From contig PLHF01000127.1 in NCBI GenBank assembly GCA_003138855.1, positions 1 to 41,176 on the forward strand: a DNA stretch of 41,176 bases, read 5' to 3'. Origin of the DNA: Acidimicrobiaceae bacterium (GTDB lineage Bacteria > Actinomycetota > Acidimicrobiia > Acidimicrobiales > RAAP-2). The notes under the pieces are model-generated. The model did no database searches and was not told where the DNA came from. It saw nothing but the letters and a program-made list of their open reading frames with translations. A program made the position numbers and the translations under genes. Of the stretch, positions 13,369-22,744 are shown piece after piece. Each line of letters opens with the position of its first letter. Position 1 is the first letter of the stretch.

Positions 13369-16134
13369 TCAGCGGGTGTCTGGCTCTTCGTGGGCTTGGT
13401 CGACGAGGTCCCGAAGTTGGTGGCGGCCTGCGATGCCGAGCTTCGGGTACGAGCGGTAGAGGTGGGAGGCGACGGTGCGCGGGGAGAGGAAGAGGCGGTC
13501 GCCGATCTGGCCGTTGGTCAGCCCGCGGCTGGCCAGGATGACGATCTCACGTTGTTGGCCGGTGAGTCCGGCGAGCGTGTCAGATGTGCTTGGCGTTCTT
13601 GGCACGCTTACGCCGCAGGCGCGTAGTTCAGCTTCGGTGCGCCGGGTCCAGGGCGTGGCACCGAGGCGGCGGAACGTCTCGAGCGCAGCCGCTAGGGGGG
13701 GTTTGGCGTCGTTGATGCGCCGCTGGCGCCGGAGCCATTCTCCGTAGTCCAGCTGGAGCTGGGCGCGCTCGAACGGCCAGCTATCTCCACTGGCGTCGGA
13801 TAGGCCGTCGAGGAAGTGGGCCCCAGCGTCGGCGTCGGTCAGCAGCCCGCGCGCCCGAGCGGCGAGCTGTTCCAGCCGGGGACCCCGGGCAGGCCCCGTC
13901 ATGGCCAATGCGCCGTCCACTAGCTCCCAGGTTTCTTGGCGGCGTTCGGCGCGCACCGCGGCTGCGGCAAGGTCGGCGATAGCGAGGTAGGAGACGTGGT
14001 GGTGCAGCGGGGTGCCGTCGGCGTCGAAGAGCCTGCTGAGCTGCGCGTATGCGGTCGGGTGCTTGCCTTGGGCTAGCTCGGCGAGGCCTGCGGCGTGCAG
14101 CGCTCTGGCGGTGACCGAGCGGTACTCCGCTCCGTCAGCGGTGGCGACGGCGCTGGCGAGCAGAGACTCGACTCGGTCGAGGTCCCCGCGCATGGCGAGC
14201 ACGGTGGCAGTTGTGAGGTCGGCCGTGGCGGCGACGGTCTCCATCTTGTAGGCGGCAGCGGCGTCGGCGGCCTCGTGGGCGGCTGCAAGTGCTTCGTCCC
14301 AGCGTCCGCTGTCGATGCACGCCCACTGCAACGCTGACAGCGCGGCACCGCTCCCCCCGCGGACGCCAGGGGCGCGGAGCTGGCTGAGGGCTTCCCGCAG
14401 CAACTGGACCGCCAGCTCGGTCTCGTCGAGCAGCCAGGCCGTCGCGCCAACCTTGGCCAGCTCGACGACAGGTCCCTGCGCTACTGCGTGCAGGAGTGGC
14501 ACCGTTTCAGTCCTGTTGCTGAAAGGTTTAGTGCACGCTTGTATCCACGCTCGCTGCTCGTCGTCGTATCCGCCGGGCCAGTCCGCCGGAGGCGGTGCCG
14601 GCACCTGGAGGAAGTCGAGCGTGCGCAGCACCCGTTCCTGGTCGGCGGGGATGCCTGACTGGTAGGCCACCGTGGCAGCCAGGCCCACGGCGTCCCAGGC
14701 GGTGACTGGCAGACGACCTGAGACTTCGACGGCGACGGCGATGACCGTCTGGAGCGCCTCGGCGTGCTGGTTCGACCAGACGAGCGCCCAGCCGATCTGC
14801 AGCCGCGCCGCGATTCGCTGGTCCGGGTCGGAGGTCACCGCGAGCACCCGGGTGGTGAGCTCCTGCACCCAGTCGGCTTGTCCAGCGGTGAGAGCGAGGG
14901 TGGCGGCGGCCAGCAGCCGCCGGGCTTGGTCCTGCTCGCGCGGGCTGAGGTCGGCCGCGCGTTCGAGGGCGCGTGCTGCGGCTGCTACGCCGCCGCGCCG
15001 CTGAGCCTGGGCTGCGCTGTGCTCCAGCAGAGAGGCCACCGGCTCGTCAGGCTCTAGCGTCGCCGCCGCCAGATGCCAGGCGTGGCGGTCAGGCTGGTCA
15101 CGGAGCGCGTCGGCGATCAGTCGGTGCGCTGCGGCGCGCTGAGCGAAGGGCGCGGCGTGGTAAGCGGCGGTCCGGCCGAGAGGGTGGACGAAATGCGGCC
15201 CCGACCGGTCCACCCGGATCAGTCCTGCCGCCTCGGCGGGAGCGAGGGTGTCGGAGGACAGCCCGGCCATCGTGACCGCCGGCAGATCGGCGCTGTCGGC
15301 GACCGCGGCGAGCAGCAGCGCCGACTGCGTCGAGCCGGGCAGAGCGGCGAACTGGGCAGCGAGGACCGCGGTGAGCCGCTCGACCGGTAGGAGCAGCTCA
15401 CCGGTCCAGCGTCGGCCGACGCCCGGCTCGGCCGCGATCGCCTTGGAAAGCTCGATCAGCGCCATCGGGTTGCCCGCCGCTTGGGCAAGCACCTGCTCCC
15501 TCGCCCGGCCGCGCGGCGGGCGGGGCTGCACGTCGAGCAGCCGACCGGCGTCCTGCACGCCCAGTGGCTGTAGCGGCAGTTCCGGAAAGTCCCGATCGAA
15601 ACCTGTGGGCGGTATGTTGCCGCGCACGCCGAGGAGCAGGACGAGCCGTTCCGATGTCAGGCGGTGGGCGGCGAAGGCGAGCGCGTCCAGCGAATCGCGG
15701 TCCAGCCACTGGGCGTCGTCGGCGACTACCAGAAGCGGGCTCTGGTCCGATAGGCCCGAAAGTAGCGTGAGCACGGCGATCCCGGTCAGGAGGGCATCGC
15801 TCGGCACTGGATCCTGCGAGAGCGCGAGTGCCCCCAGAAGCGCCTTCTCCTGCCGTTCCGGCAAGGCCGCCACACGGTCCAGTACCGGCTGGAGGAGCTG
15901 GTGGAGCCCGGAAAACGCCAGGTCCTTCTCTGATTCCCGGCCAGCGGTCGACAGCGCCCGCGTGCCCGCCGTTGCGGCCCAGCGTGCCGCGTCGGCCAGC
16001 AGCGCGGTCTTGCCCATCCCGGCATCCCCCAACAACACCAGCACCCGGCCTTCCGCCGGTGGTGGGACAACAAGGCCCCGCAGCCTGGACAGCTCGCCGT
16101 CCCGGCCGATCAGACCGGTGTCTGTGCTGTGCAC
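13369..16134 (-). CDS. LAL-type LuxR-family regulator (AAA ATPase + TPR + HTH)
   Basis: A 921-aa STAND-type regulator. The N-terminal ATPase has Walker A GDAGMGKT (36-43) and Walker B LLVVADD (134-140), followed by QWLD. The centre is a long Ala-rich helical region of TPR-like repeats (roughly 330-840). The C-terminus is a LuxR HTH: LTGQQREIVILASRGLTNGQIGDRLFLSPRTVASHLYRSYPKLGI. The start is GTG 16134. The length of about 900 aa is normal for the LAL group (MalT relatives), which switch on nearby catabolic or biosynthetic genes when a ligand and ATP bind. It is divergent from the SDR-led operon with a 185-nt shared promoter region, so it is the probable activator of that operon. Its 3' end abuts the decayed intron. 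Confidence 0.93.
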   Translation of the reverse strand: MHSTDTGLIGRDGELSRLRGLVVPPPAEGRVLVLLGDAGMGKTALLADAARWAATAGTRALSTAGRESEKDLAFSGLHQLLQPVLDRVAALPERQEKALLGALALSQDPVPSDALLTGIAVLTLLSGLSDQSPLLVVADDAQWLDRDSLDALAFAAHRLTSERLVLLLGVRGNIPPTGFDRDFPELPLQPLGVQDAGRLLDVQPRPPRGRAREQVLAQAAGNPMALIELSKAIAAEPGVGRRWTGELLLPVERLTAVLAAQFAALPGSTQSALLLAAVADSADLPAVTMAGLSSDTLAPAEAAGLIRVDRSGPHFVHPLGRTAAYHAAPFAQRAAAHRLIADALRDQPDRHAWHLAAATLEPDEPVASLLEHSAAQAQRRGGVAAAARALERAADLSPREQDQARRLLAAATLALTAGQADWVQELTTRVLAVTSDPDQRIAARLQIGWALVWSNQHAEALQTVIAVAVEVSGRLPVTAWDAVGLAATVAYQSGIPADQERVLRTLDFLQVPAPPPADWPGGYDDEQRAWIQACTKPFSNRTETVPLLHAVAQGPVVELAKVGATAWLLDETELAVQLLREALSQLRAPGVRGGSGAALSALQWACIDSGRWDEALAAAHEAADAAAAYKMETVAATADLTTATVLAMRGDLDRVESLLASAVATADGAEYRSVTARALHAAGLAELAQGKHPTAYAQLSRLFDADGTPLHHHVSYLAIADLAAAAVRAERRQETWELVDGALAMTGPARGPRLEQLAARARGLLTDADAGAHFLDGLSDASGDSWPFERAQLQLDYGEWLRRQRRINDAKPPLAAALETFRRLGATPWTRRTEAELRACGVSVPRTPSTSDTLAGLTGQQREIVILASRGLTNGQIGDRLFLSPRTVASHLYRSYPKLGIAGRHQLRDLVDQAHEEPDTR

Positions 16135-16319
16135 CCGGGCTCCTCTTCCTGCTGTCCGACGCCCAGCGTAGTCAGCATGATCTGCCTCCCGGAACTGAAC
16201 TGCAGTCAGCTTGCGGATACCGCACGCCCGCTCGGCGGCGCATGATTGGCGTCACGGACCACAGCTCCCCACGGCGCTGTACCCGGGGCCGACCGGCCCC
16301 ATCGAACGAGGGACACGAG

Positions 16320-17054
16320 ATGAGCGAACAGCGAGACCTAGGGGGGCTGAGCGCCCTGGTGACGGGGGCGACCTCGGGTATCGGCAAAGCGGCGGCAGAC
16401 CGCCTGGCGGATCACGGTGCCGAAGTGATCGTGCACGGCCGCGACGCCGCCCGCGGCGAAGCGGTCGTCGACGGCGTCATCGCGAGGGGAGGTAAAGCCC
16501 GCTTCGTGGCCGCTGATCTGAACGATCCCGCCCAAATCGCTGACCTCGCCGAACACGTCGGCGCTGTCGACGTGCTGGTCAACAATGCCGGGATCGCCTG
16601 GTTCGGCCCTACCGACCAGCTGGACGTGGCCACCTTCGACCAACTCTTCCGCGCCAACGTTCGCCCCGCATACTTCCTCGTCGCCGCCCTGGCACCCAAG
16701 ATGGTGGCCCGGGGCAGTGGGAACATCATCAACATCGGCAGCATGGCCGGCCAGATCGGCCTCGCCGGGGGCGCAGCGTACAGCGCCACCAAGGCTGCCT
16801 TGGCCTCGTTAACCCGCTCCTGGGCGGCCGAGTACAGCCCGGCGGGCGTCCGGGTCAACACCGTCTCCCCGGGACCCGTCTATACCGCGGTCCAGCCTGC
16901 AGAAGAGACCGAATCCCTCGGCGCCACCACCCTCGCCGGGCGGGCCGCCCAGCCCGACGAGATCGCCGAGGTGGTCGCCTTCCTGGCCTCCCCGAAAGCG
17001 AGCTACGTCACGGGTGCCGTCTTCGCCGTCGACGGCGGTCGCACCGCCATCTGA
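16320..17054 (+). CDS. Short-chain dehydrogenase/reductase (first of a paralogous pair)
   Basis: A 244-aa classical SDR that oxidises or reduces an alcohol/ketone with NAD(P)(H). TGATSGIG (15-22) binds the cofactor, NNAG is 88-91, and the catalytic Ser141, Tyr154 and Lys158 (YSATK) are all present. The Rossmann segment VIVHGRDAARGE carries an Arg after the second strand, which favours NADP. ATG 16320 is the start. It opens the ten-gene plus-strand run and is divergent from the LuxR gene. A second SDR of identical length and very similar sequence is encoded at 24973-25707, near the end of the same run. Confidence 0.95.
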   Translation: MSEQRDLGGLSALVTGATSGIGKAAADRLADHGAEVIVHGRDAARGEAVVDGVIARGGKARFVAADLNDPAQIADLAEHVGAVDVLVNNAGIAWFGPTDQLDVATFDQLFRANVRPAYFLVAALAPKMVARGSGNIINIGSMAGQIGLAGGAAYSATKAALASLTRSWAAEYSPAGVRVNTVSPGPVYTAVQPAEETESLGATTLAGRAAQPDEIAEVVAFLASPKASYVTGAVFAVDGGRTAI

Positions 17055-17173
17055 CCACTCGGGCCTCCTGCCGGCACCTGCGTGGCGGGTGGACACGATT
17101 CATCCGACCGTGTGCCGATTGACCCGTTGTGTACCCGCCGCCCTCTCCTCCACGACAAAGGAGCACACCGACC

Positions 17174-18043
17174 ATGGACTCATCCCTTGCCAGCGCGGCA
17201 TCTACCCGTTTCCTTGACGTCGGCGGCACCCGTTTCGCCTACCGCCGATTCGGGACGCCGACCGGCATCCCGCTGGTCTTCACTCAGCACTTCATGGGCA
17301 ACCTCGACAATTTCGATCCGGCGATCAGCGACGGACTGGCGACAGGGCGCGAGATTGTGCTGTTCGACAACACCGGTGTCGGCAGCAGTACCGGCACCGC
17401 ACCCGACTCGATCGTCGCCATGGCGGCCGATGCCTCACGGTTCATCGACGGACTGGGTCTGTCGACCATCGATCTCCTCGGCCACTCCATGGGTGGGGAG
17501 ATCGCCCAGATGCTCACCCTCAACCGTCCTGACCTCGTACGCCGCCTAGTCCTCGTGGGCACAGGGCCCAAAGGCGGCGACGGCATGGCCCGGCAAGATC
17601 CCAAGGTCGCCCCTTTGTTCTCGAAATGGGAGGAGCTCGGCGAAGACATGTGGCTGCCCATCATGTTCTCGCCGTCGAATGAGAGCCAGGACGCTGGCCG
17701 GGCATTCATCGACCGCATCACGGCCCGCACCGAAGATCGGGACATCCCCGTCAGCACTGAGACCATCGCCGCCTACCTTGCTGCCGTGCATGACTGGGGC
17801 GCTCCCGCCCAGGGCAGCTTCGACTACCTCGGCGGTATCTCCCAGCCGACACTGGTGGTCAACGGCAACAACGACATCATCATTCCGACCGTGAACTCGT
17901 ATCACCTCTTCCAGCATCTGCCAAACGCCGAGTTGTGGCTCCTCCCCGACGCCAATCACGGGTCCCATTTCCAGTACGTCGACCGCTTCGTGCGCCGAGT
18001 CATCGATTTTCTCGACGTTCAGCCTCACGACCTGGGAAGTTGA
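17174..18043 (+). CDS. Alpha/beta hydrolase (Ser nucleophile)
   Basis: A 289-aa alpha/beta-fold hydrolase. The nucleophile elbow is GHSMGG with Ser105, the acid is Asp234 (NGNNDIIIP) and the base is His262 (DANHGSHF), so the triad is complete. ATG 17174 has AAAGGAG at 17157-17163; a longer in-frame start lacks one. A lid region lies between about 135 and 215. Family members cleave esters, lactones or C-C bonds; the substrate cannot be read. It follows the SDR by 119 nt in the same direction and probably works with it in degradation of one compound. Confidence 0.92.
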   Translation: MDSSLASAASTRFLDVGGTRFAYRRFGTPTGIPLVFTQHFMGNLDNFDPAISDGLATGREIVLFDNTGVGSSTGTAPDSIVAMAADASRFIDGLGLSTIDLLGHSMGGEIAQMLTLNRPDLVRRLVLVGTGPKGGDGMARQDPKVAPLFSKWEELGEDMWLPIMFSPSNESQDAGRAFIDRITARTEDRDIPVSTETIAAYLAAVHDWGAPAQGSFDYLGGISQPTLVVNGNNDIIIPTVNSYHLFQHLPNAELWLLPDANHGSHFQYVDRFVRRVIDFLDVQPHDLGS

Positions 18044-18145
18044 TTTGGATGAATGGATCATAGATATGACTCGAACATGCGATGAGAGCGGCGCGGTGAT
18101 CAGCGATAGTGCAAGTGATGCGAACGGCTGGGAGGCCGGTCCGGA

Positions 18146-19000
18146 ATGGAGAACCTCGTGACAATGGATCCGGCGATGCGCGAAGCAGACGGCGTTAAGA
18201 TCCGATTCGCCGAGGCAGGCGACGGTGGAAGCGAAACAGTGGTCTTGACCAGCCCCTGGCCGGAGAGCCTTTTCGCGTTCAGAAAGGTCTGGGACCGCCT
18301 GACGGAACAGTTTCACGTCATCGCGATCGATCTACCCGGGTTTGGACAGTCAGAGGCGCGATTGGACCTATTTTCGCCACCAGCTATGGGGACTTTCCTC
18401 TTGCAGCTGATTAGGGAATGGGACTTGGGTCCAGTGCACATCGTCGGACCTGATGTCGGTACGTCAGCCGCCTTGTGGGCTGCTGCGACTCAGCCCGACC
18501 TGGTGCGGAGTCTGGCGATCGGCGGCGGCGCTTCCGCCATTCCGCTGCAGGTAGGCGGTGCGCTGAAGGACATTATCGACGCCCCCGACATGGAGGGATT
18601 CCGTCAGATCGACTCAAAGGACATTCTCGGTCCCGTCTATGACGCTACGCCGGGGGGACCCCCACCAGCAGATGTCAGAGATGACTACCTTGCGTCCTAT
18701 GCCGGGGACCGGTTTGTCGAGTCGGCGCTCTACGTCCGAACGTATCCCACCGAGCTTCCCAAGCTGGCCGAGCAATTGGCGACGATTAAAACGCCCGTGC
18801 AAATCGTGTGCGGAAGAGATGACCCGTTGGTTCCGACACCCAATCAAGACTTTCTTCACGAGCGGCTGCCCAATTCCAGAATGGACCTGCTGCCAGCAGA
18901 GCATTTTGCATGGGAGGAAGTTCCGGACCCGTACTGCGACGTTCTCGTCAAATGGCTGAGCGGCGGTTACCTCACGCCTTCTGACTTGCCGAACGGCTGA
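18146..19000 (+). CDS. Alpha/beta hydrolase with Asp nucleophile (dehalogenase/epoxide-hydrolase-like)
   Basis: A 284-aa alpha/beta hydrolase in which the elbow reads GPDVGT, placing Asp103 where esterases have Ser. An Asp nucleophile is typical of haloalkane dehalogenases, fluoroacetate dehalogenases and epoxide hydrolases. The acid is probably Asp225 or Asp226 (GRDDPLVP) and the base His253 (AEHFAWEE). The core strand-turn IAIDLPGFGQSE is standard. ATG 18146 follows GGGAGG (18130-18135); ATG 18164 is an alternative. The codons here look less GC-rich than in the flanking mobile-element genes, which fits separate acquisition. The substrate is unknown. Confidence 0.88.
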   Translation: MENLVTMDPAMREADGVKIRFAEAGDGGSETVVLTSPWPESLFAFRKVWDRLTEQFHVIAIDLPGFGQSEARLDLFSPPAMGTFLLQLIREWDLGPVHIVGPDVGTSAALWAAATQPDLVRSLAIGGGASAIPLQVGGALKDIIDAPDMEGFRQIDSKDILGPVYDATPGGPPPADVRDDYLASYAGDRFVESALYVRTYPTELPKLAEQLATIKTPVQIVCGRDDPLVPTPNQDFLHERLPNSRMDLLPAEHFAWEEVPDPYCDVLVKWLSGGYLTPSDLPNG

Positions 19001-19059
19001 ATGTCGGACTCAGTGGTCGCCGAATCGATAGTCACAATCTTCAATTAGGAGGAAACCCA

Positions 19060-19503
19060 GTGCCAATGATCGATGTGTACTCGGTCACCGGAACATTCGC
19101 TGACAAACATCGACTTGCAAGAGACCTTGCGGCCGCCGTCATGAAATGGGAGAAGGTGCCGGAACTCGCGCTATTTAAGAAGAATACTGCCGCCTTTATA
19201 CACGACCTACCCGCCGATTCGCTATCCAATGTCGACGGCAACAGCAACTACGTGCGCGTCGAAGTCCTCACACCGGTTGGCGTACTGGACCGCGACAAGC
19301 AACTGGGCGTGGTTCAAGAACTCACCGACATAGTCGCAGCAGCCGCCGACGACCCCACTTTGACGGAACGGACCTGGGTATTGATCACTGAGTCACCAGA
19401 AGGCGGATGGGGTATCAACGGACATGCGAATACCGGGTCTGATATTGCTGATGCCGCTCGCAAACAAATAGCTGCTCTTGCCTCCGACAAGGCTGCCGAG
19501 TAG
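19060..19503 (+). CDS. Tautomerase-superfamily protein with N-terminal Pro
   Basis: A 147-aa protein that begins Met-Pro, so Met removal would leave the catalytic Pro1 used by 4-oxalocrotonate tautomerase, MIF and cis-CaaD relatives. The start is GTG 19060, with AGGAGG at 19047-19052; choosing the next ATG would lose the proline. The rest is a single beta-alpha-beta repeat pair (about 60 residues, twice), with a long second half VRVEVLTPVGVLDRDKQLGVVQELTDIV and WVLITESPEGGWGINGHA matching the bifunctional-length members. Related enzymes tautomerise or dehalogenate small unsaturated acids. It sits between the Asp-nucleophile hydrolase and an MDR, which fits a ring-fission or haloacid pathway. 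Confidence 0.85.
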   Translation: MPMIDVYSVTGTFADKHRLARDLAAAVMKWEKVPELALFKKNTAAFIHDLPADSLSNVDGNSNYVRVEVLTPVGVLDRDKQLGVVQELTDIVAAAADDPTLTERTWVLITESPEGGWGINGHANTGSDIADAARKQIAALASDKAAE

Positions 19504-19600
19504 TTATGCCCATTCAACGTTCTCAATGGCGATGGGCTCTCATGTCGGTACCGCACCGCGATGAGGGTGTGGGCCTGGTCGATCCGTGGAGGATGCGGCA

Positions 19601-20554
19601 ATGAAGGCAATCGGACTCACGGAGTTCGGCGGTCCCGAGGTTCTCAAAGTCGTCGACCTCCCCGAACCGCAGCCAGCTCCCGGTGAAGTGAGAATAAGGG
19701 TCCATGCGGCAACGGTGAATCCAGCCGACATCACTTTCCGTACGGGAGGAAGGGCGGCCCAGTTGGCGGAATGGCCCGCTCCATATATTCCGGGGATGGA
19801 TGTCGCTGGCATTATCGACAAACTTGGAGAAGGCGCGGATGGGCGCCTAGCCGTTGGCGATTCGGTAATCGCATATGTCAATCCATTGGGTCCGCACGGT
19901 GGTGCATACGCCGAGAAGGTCGTGGTCGAAGATGCTTCGGTTGTGCACGCTCCCAGCGGTGCAAGCTTCGCTGAGGCGGCCACGCTGCTTCTCAATGCGA
20001 CCACGGCGCGCCTCTCGTTGGATGCGCTGGATCTCCCTTCGGGGAGCACGGTCGCTGTCATAGGCGGAGCGGGTGCAGTGGGGGGATACGCGATACAGCT
20101 CGCGAAAGCCGACGGCCTGGGTGTACTGGCAGTCGCAGCATCGAGTGACGAAGCGCTTGTACGAGGTCTCGGCGCCGGCACGATCGTCGAGCCCGGTGAC
20201 GATGTAGGAGCCCAAATCCGCAGCCTGCTTCCGTCCGGCGCTCCAGGACTGATCGACGGCGCTGCACTCAATGCCCTAGCCCTTCCGGCCGTCGCCGATG
20301 GGGGTGATTTGGTTACGCTGAAAGGATGGAACGGCCCCAGTGAGCGGGGCATTGTCATCCACCCCGTTTCTTCATTTGGCTCCGCGACCGACACCGCCTT
20401 ATTTGATCGGCTTCGAAGTCAAGTTGAAGAGGGCATCTTGAGTCTTCGAGTTGCCGAGATCCTACCGGCGACGGAGGCCGTTGAAGCTCACCGGCGGCTT
20501 GCCGCTGGAGGTGTCCGAGGCCGGTTGGTTTTGGACTTCTCCGGACCATTGTAG
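19601..20554 (+). CDS. Zinc-independent medium-chain oxidoreductase (quinone reductase-like)
   Basis: A 317-aa NADP-dependent MDR. The N-terminal GroES-like domain starts MKAIGLTEFGGPEVLKVVDLPEPQP. The cofactor domain has VAVIGGAGAVGGYAIQLAK (about residues 150-168), the AxGxxG pattern of the quinone-oxidoreductase branch. The Cys and His zinc ligands of alcohol dehydrogenases are absent. ATG 19601 has GGAGG at 19588-19592. Members reduce quinones or enones with NADPH. Its place in the run suggests reduction of an alpha,beta-unsaturated or quinoid intermediate. Confidence 0.92.
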   Translation: MKAIGLTEFGGPEVLKVVDLPEPQPAPGEVRIRVHAATVNPADITFRTGGRAAQLAEWPAPYIPGMDVAGIIDKLGEGADGRLAVGDSVIAYVNPLGPHGGAYAEKVVVEDASVVHAPSGASFAEAATLLLNATTARLSLDALDLPSGSTVAVIGGAGAVGGYAIQLAKADGLGVLAVAASSDEALVRGLGAGTIVEPGDDVGAQIRSLLPSGAPGLIDGAALNALALPAVADGGDLVTLKGWNGPSERGIVIHPVSSFGSATDTALFDRLRSQVEEGILSLRVAEILPATEAVEAHRRLAAGGVRGRLVLDFSGPL

Positions 20555-20597
20555 AGCCCTTTCGTAAACCGACACATCACCCTCCGAGGTATCGACC

Positions 20598-21332
20598 ATG
20601 CCGCAGTGTGAATACGACTCAACCTCGATCCATTTCGAGACATACGGAAACGGGTTCCCAATCCTGCTCATTGCGCCGGGGGCGATGGAGTCGGCGATCG
20701 AGATGTGGGCTGGTGCCACCATCGACCCGCTCACTACCTACGCGGACGCGTTTCGCCTGATCGCAATGGACCAACGCAACGCTGGGCAATCGAGCGGGCC
20801 GGTCGACACAGCCGACCCTTGGGGGGCGTATGCACGGGATCAAGTGGCACTGCTTGATCATCTCGGTATCGAGCAGTGCCATGTGATGGGCGCCTGTATC
20901 GGAGGATCGTTTGCGCTCAAGCTGATTGAGCAGGCGCCCCGTAGGGTTGCGGCTGCCGTGCTGATGCAGCCCGTAGGGATCACCGCGGGTAACGGGCCGC
21001 TCTATGAGCAGATGTGGCGCTCCTGGGCGACGCGCCTGTCCGCACGGTCAGACCTCACATCGGAAGAGATCGAGGTGTTCGGCAACCGAATGTGGCGGGA
21101 TGACTTCGTGGTCAGCGTGACGCGCGACTTCGTTCGAGGATGCTCGACGCCGCTGCTTGTCCTTCCCGGCACGGACCGATACCACCCCCAGGCAACCGGT
21201 CGCGAGATCGTGGAGCTGGCCCCCGCCGGGGAGGTCTTTGAACCCTGGAACGACTCGCCGCACCACGTAGGTCAAGCGGTGGAGATAATTCGCGACTTTC
21301 TACGGGCGCACATACATGCGGGCTGGAAGTGA
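20598..21332 (+). CDS. Alpha/beta hydrolase with Cys nucleophile
   Basis: A 244-aa alpha/beta hydrolase whose elbow is GACIGG, with Cys100 in place of Ser. Asp193 (GTDRYHP) and His222 or His223 (SPHHVG) complete the triad. A Cys nucleophile is typical of dienelactone hydrolases, which open the lactone in chlorocatechol degradation, though this protein resembles general MhpC-like hydrolases more in its N-terminal half (FRLIAMDQRNAGQSSGP). It is shorter than its two neighbours because the lid is reduced. The gene follows the MDR by 43 nt, so co-transcription is likely. Confidence 0.88.
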   Translation: MPQCEYDSTSIHFETYGNGFPILLIAPGAMESAIEMWAGATIDPLTTYADAFRLIAMDQRNAGQSSGPVDTADPWGAYARDQVALLDHLGIEQCHVMGACIGGSFALKLIEQAPRRVAAAVLMQPVGITAGNGPLYEQMWRSWATRLSARSDLTSEEIEVFGNRMWRDDFVVSVTRDFVRGCSTPLLVLPGTDRYHPQATGREIVELAPAGEVFEPWNDSPHHVGQAVEIIRDFLRAHIHAGWK

Positions 21333-21414
21333 TCGATATACCTACGTTCAACATGCTTATACCCTCGATCACTGTCACACTCCCAGCCAGAAATTGCCTT
21401 CGCGCGGGCTCCTC

Positions 21415-22650
21415 ATGACGTCGCCGCCGATAACTTCTTTGCGCCGTCCAGAGACACGTCGAGTGCTGCCCCGCCCGGTCGCCTTCTGGCTGGTAGCTGC
21501 GGCTGCTGCCACGCTGACCGCAGCGTCGAGCGCCCCAAGCCCTCTCTATGCCGTCTATCAAGAACGGTTCAAGTTCTCCGAGATAACACTGACGATAATC
21601 TTCGCGGTCTACGTCTTCGCACTGATGATGAGCCTTCTCACCGTCGGCCGGTTGTCGGACTACGTCGGAAGACGTGTCGTGCTCGGAGGGGCCCTCGTTG
21701 TCGAGGCGGGAGCGATGGCGTTGTTCGTCGGATCAAACGGTGTCGCGTCGCTCCTTTGGGCTCGAATCGTCCAAGGATTCGCTACTGGTGCAGCCCTTGG
21801 GGTCTTGGGTGCATACCTCCTCGACCTCCAGCCGAGTAGCGGTTCGCGGTTGGGTTCACTCGTCAACAGCGTTGCCCCGACCTTCGGGTTAGGTCTGGGA
21901 GCCATTGCTACTGGGCTGCTTGTCCAGTATGGCCCTCATCCGACGAAGCTGATCTTCGCGATTCTTATGGCGCTGTTTCTCGTGTTAGTCCTGGTAACAG
22001 TCCTGCTGCCAGAGACCATGCCGCACGTGCCAGGTGCAATGGCGGCTCTGCGCCCTGAGATCGCCGTTCCGAAGCGGGCGAGAGGTGCGTTCGCGGGCGC
22101 CGTGCCAACGATGGTCTCCACCTGGGCGCTTGGGGGTCTGATCCTCTCCGTGGGCGGCTCGCTGCTCGGAACGGTTTTTGGGCAGACCAACCTCGGGATA
22201 ATTGGTCTTGTGATCGGCTTGTTCCCGGTTTCGGCGGCTGCCGGCGCTTTGCTTGCCCGCGATCTATCGCCGCCGGTCATGGCCCGACTCGGCAGTGCAG
22301 TCCTTGCGGTGGGGACAGGCTTGTCCCTTCTCGCACTCGCGTGGTCATCGATTGCCCTGTTCGTCGTGGCGTCCATCGTGGCCGGTGCCGGCTTCGGCAC
22401 CGGGTTCCTCGGATCTCTCCGCTCGGTAAGCCAACTGGCCGAGCCTCATGAGCGGGCGGCGCTGCTGTCCGCCGTGTTTGTGGTCAGCTATTTTGCCTTC
22501 AGCGTGCCTGCACTGGCGGCAGGTGTGTTGACAACCCACATTGGCCTCCGAACTACCTCTTTCGCCTATGGCTACTTTGTCCTGGTAGTCGCGCTGGGCA
22601 CGTTGGCATTTGAGCGAGTGACTGTTCGCCACGAACAAGATGCTGTATGA
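21415..22650 (+). CDS. Major facilitator superfamily transporter
   Basis: About 411 aa with twelve predicted membrane segments in two groups of six around a cytoplasmic loop near residues 195-215 (after LLPETMPHVPG). The loop after segment 2 carries the MFS motif A form GRLSDYVGRR, and segment 4 carries the ARIVQGFATGAALGVLGAYLLDL block found in sugar and drug transporters. ATG 21415 is preferred over a longer start because upstream residues are hydrophilic and unlike the family. It likely imports the substrate of the operon or exports a toxic intermediate. Confidence 0.92.
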   Translation: MTSPPITSLRRPETRRVLPRPVAFWLVAAAAATLTAASSAPSPLYAVYQERFKFSEITLTIIFAVYVFALMMSLLTVGRLSDYVGRRVVLGGALVVEAGAMALFVGSNGVASLLWARIVQGFATGAALGVLGAYLLDLQPSSGSRLGSLVNSVAPTFGLGLGAIATGLLVQYGPHPTKLIFAILMALFLVLVLVTVLLPETMPHVPGAMAALRPEIAVPKRARGAFAGAVPTMVSTWALGGLILSVGGSLLGTVFGQTNLGIIGLVIGLFPVSAAAGALLARDLSPPVMARLGSAVLAVGTGLSLLALAWSSIALFVVASIVAGAGFGTGFLGSLRSVSQLAEPHERAALLSAVFVVSYFAFSVPALAAGVLTTHIGLRTTSFAYGYFVLVVALGTLAFERVTVRHEQDAV

Positions 22651-22744
22651 CCATTCGAGGGTGGTCCGGCCGAACCAGTCCGCAAGCTGGGGTGGGGTGC
22701 TCTGTGGTGTCACCCTTGGCCGCAATGAAGACAAGGAGGCAGCG

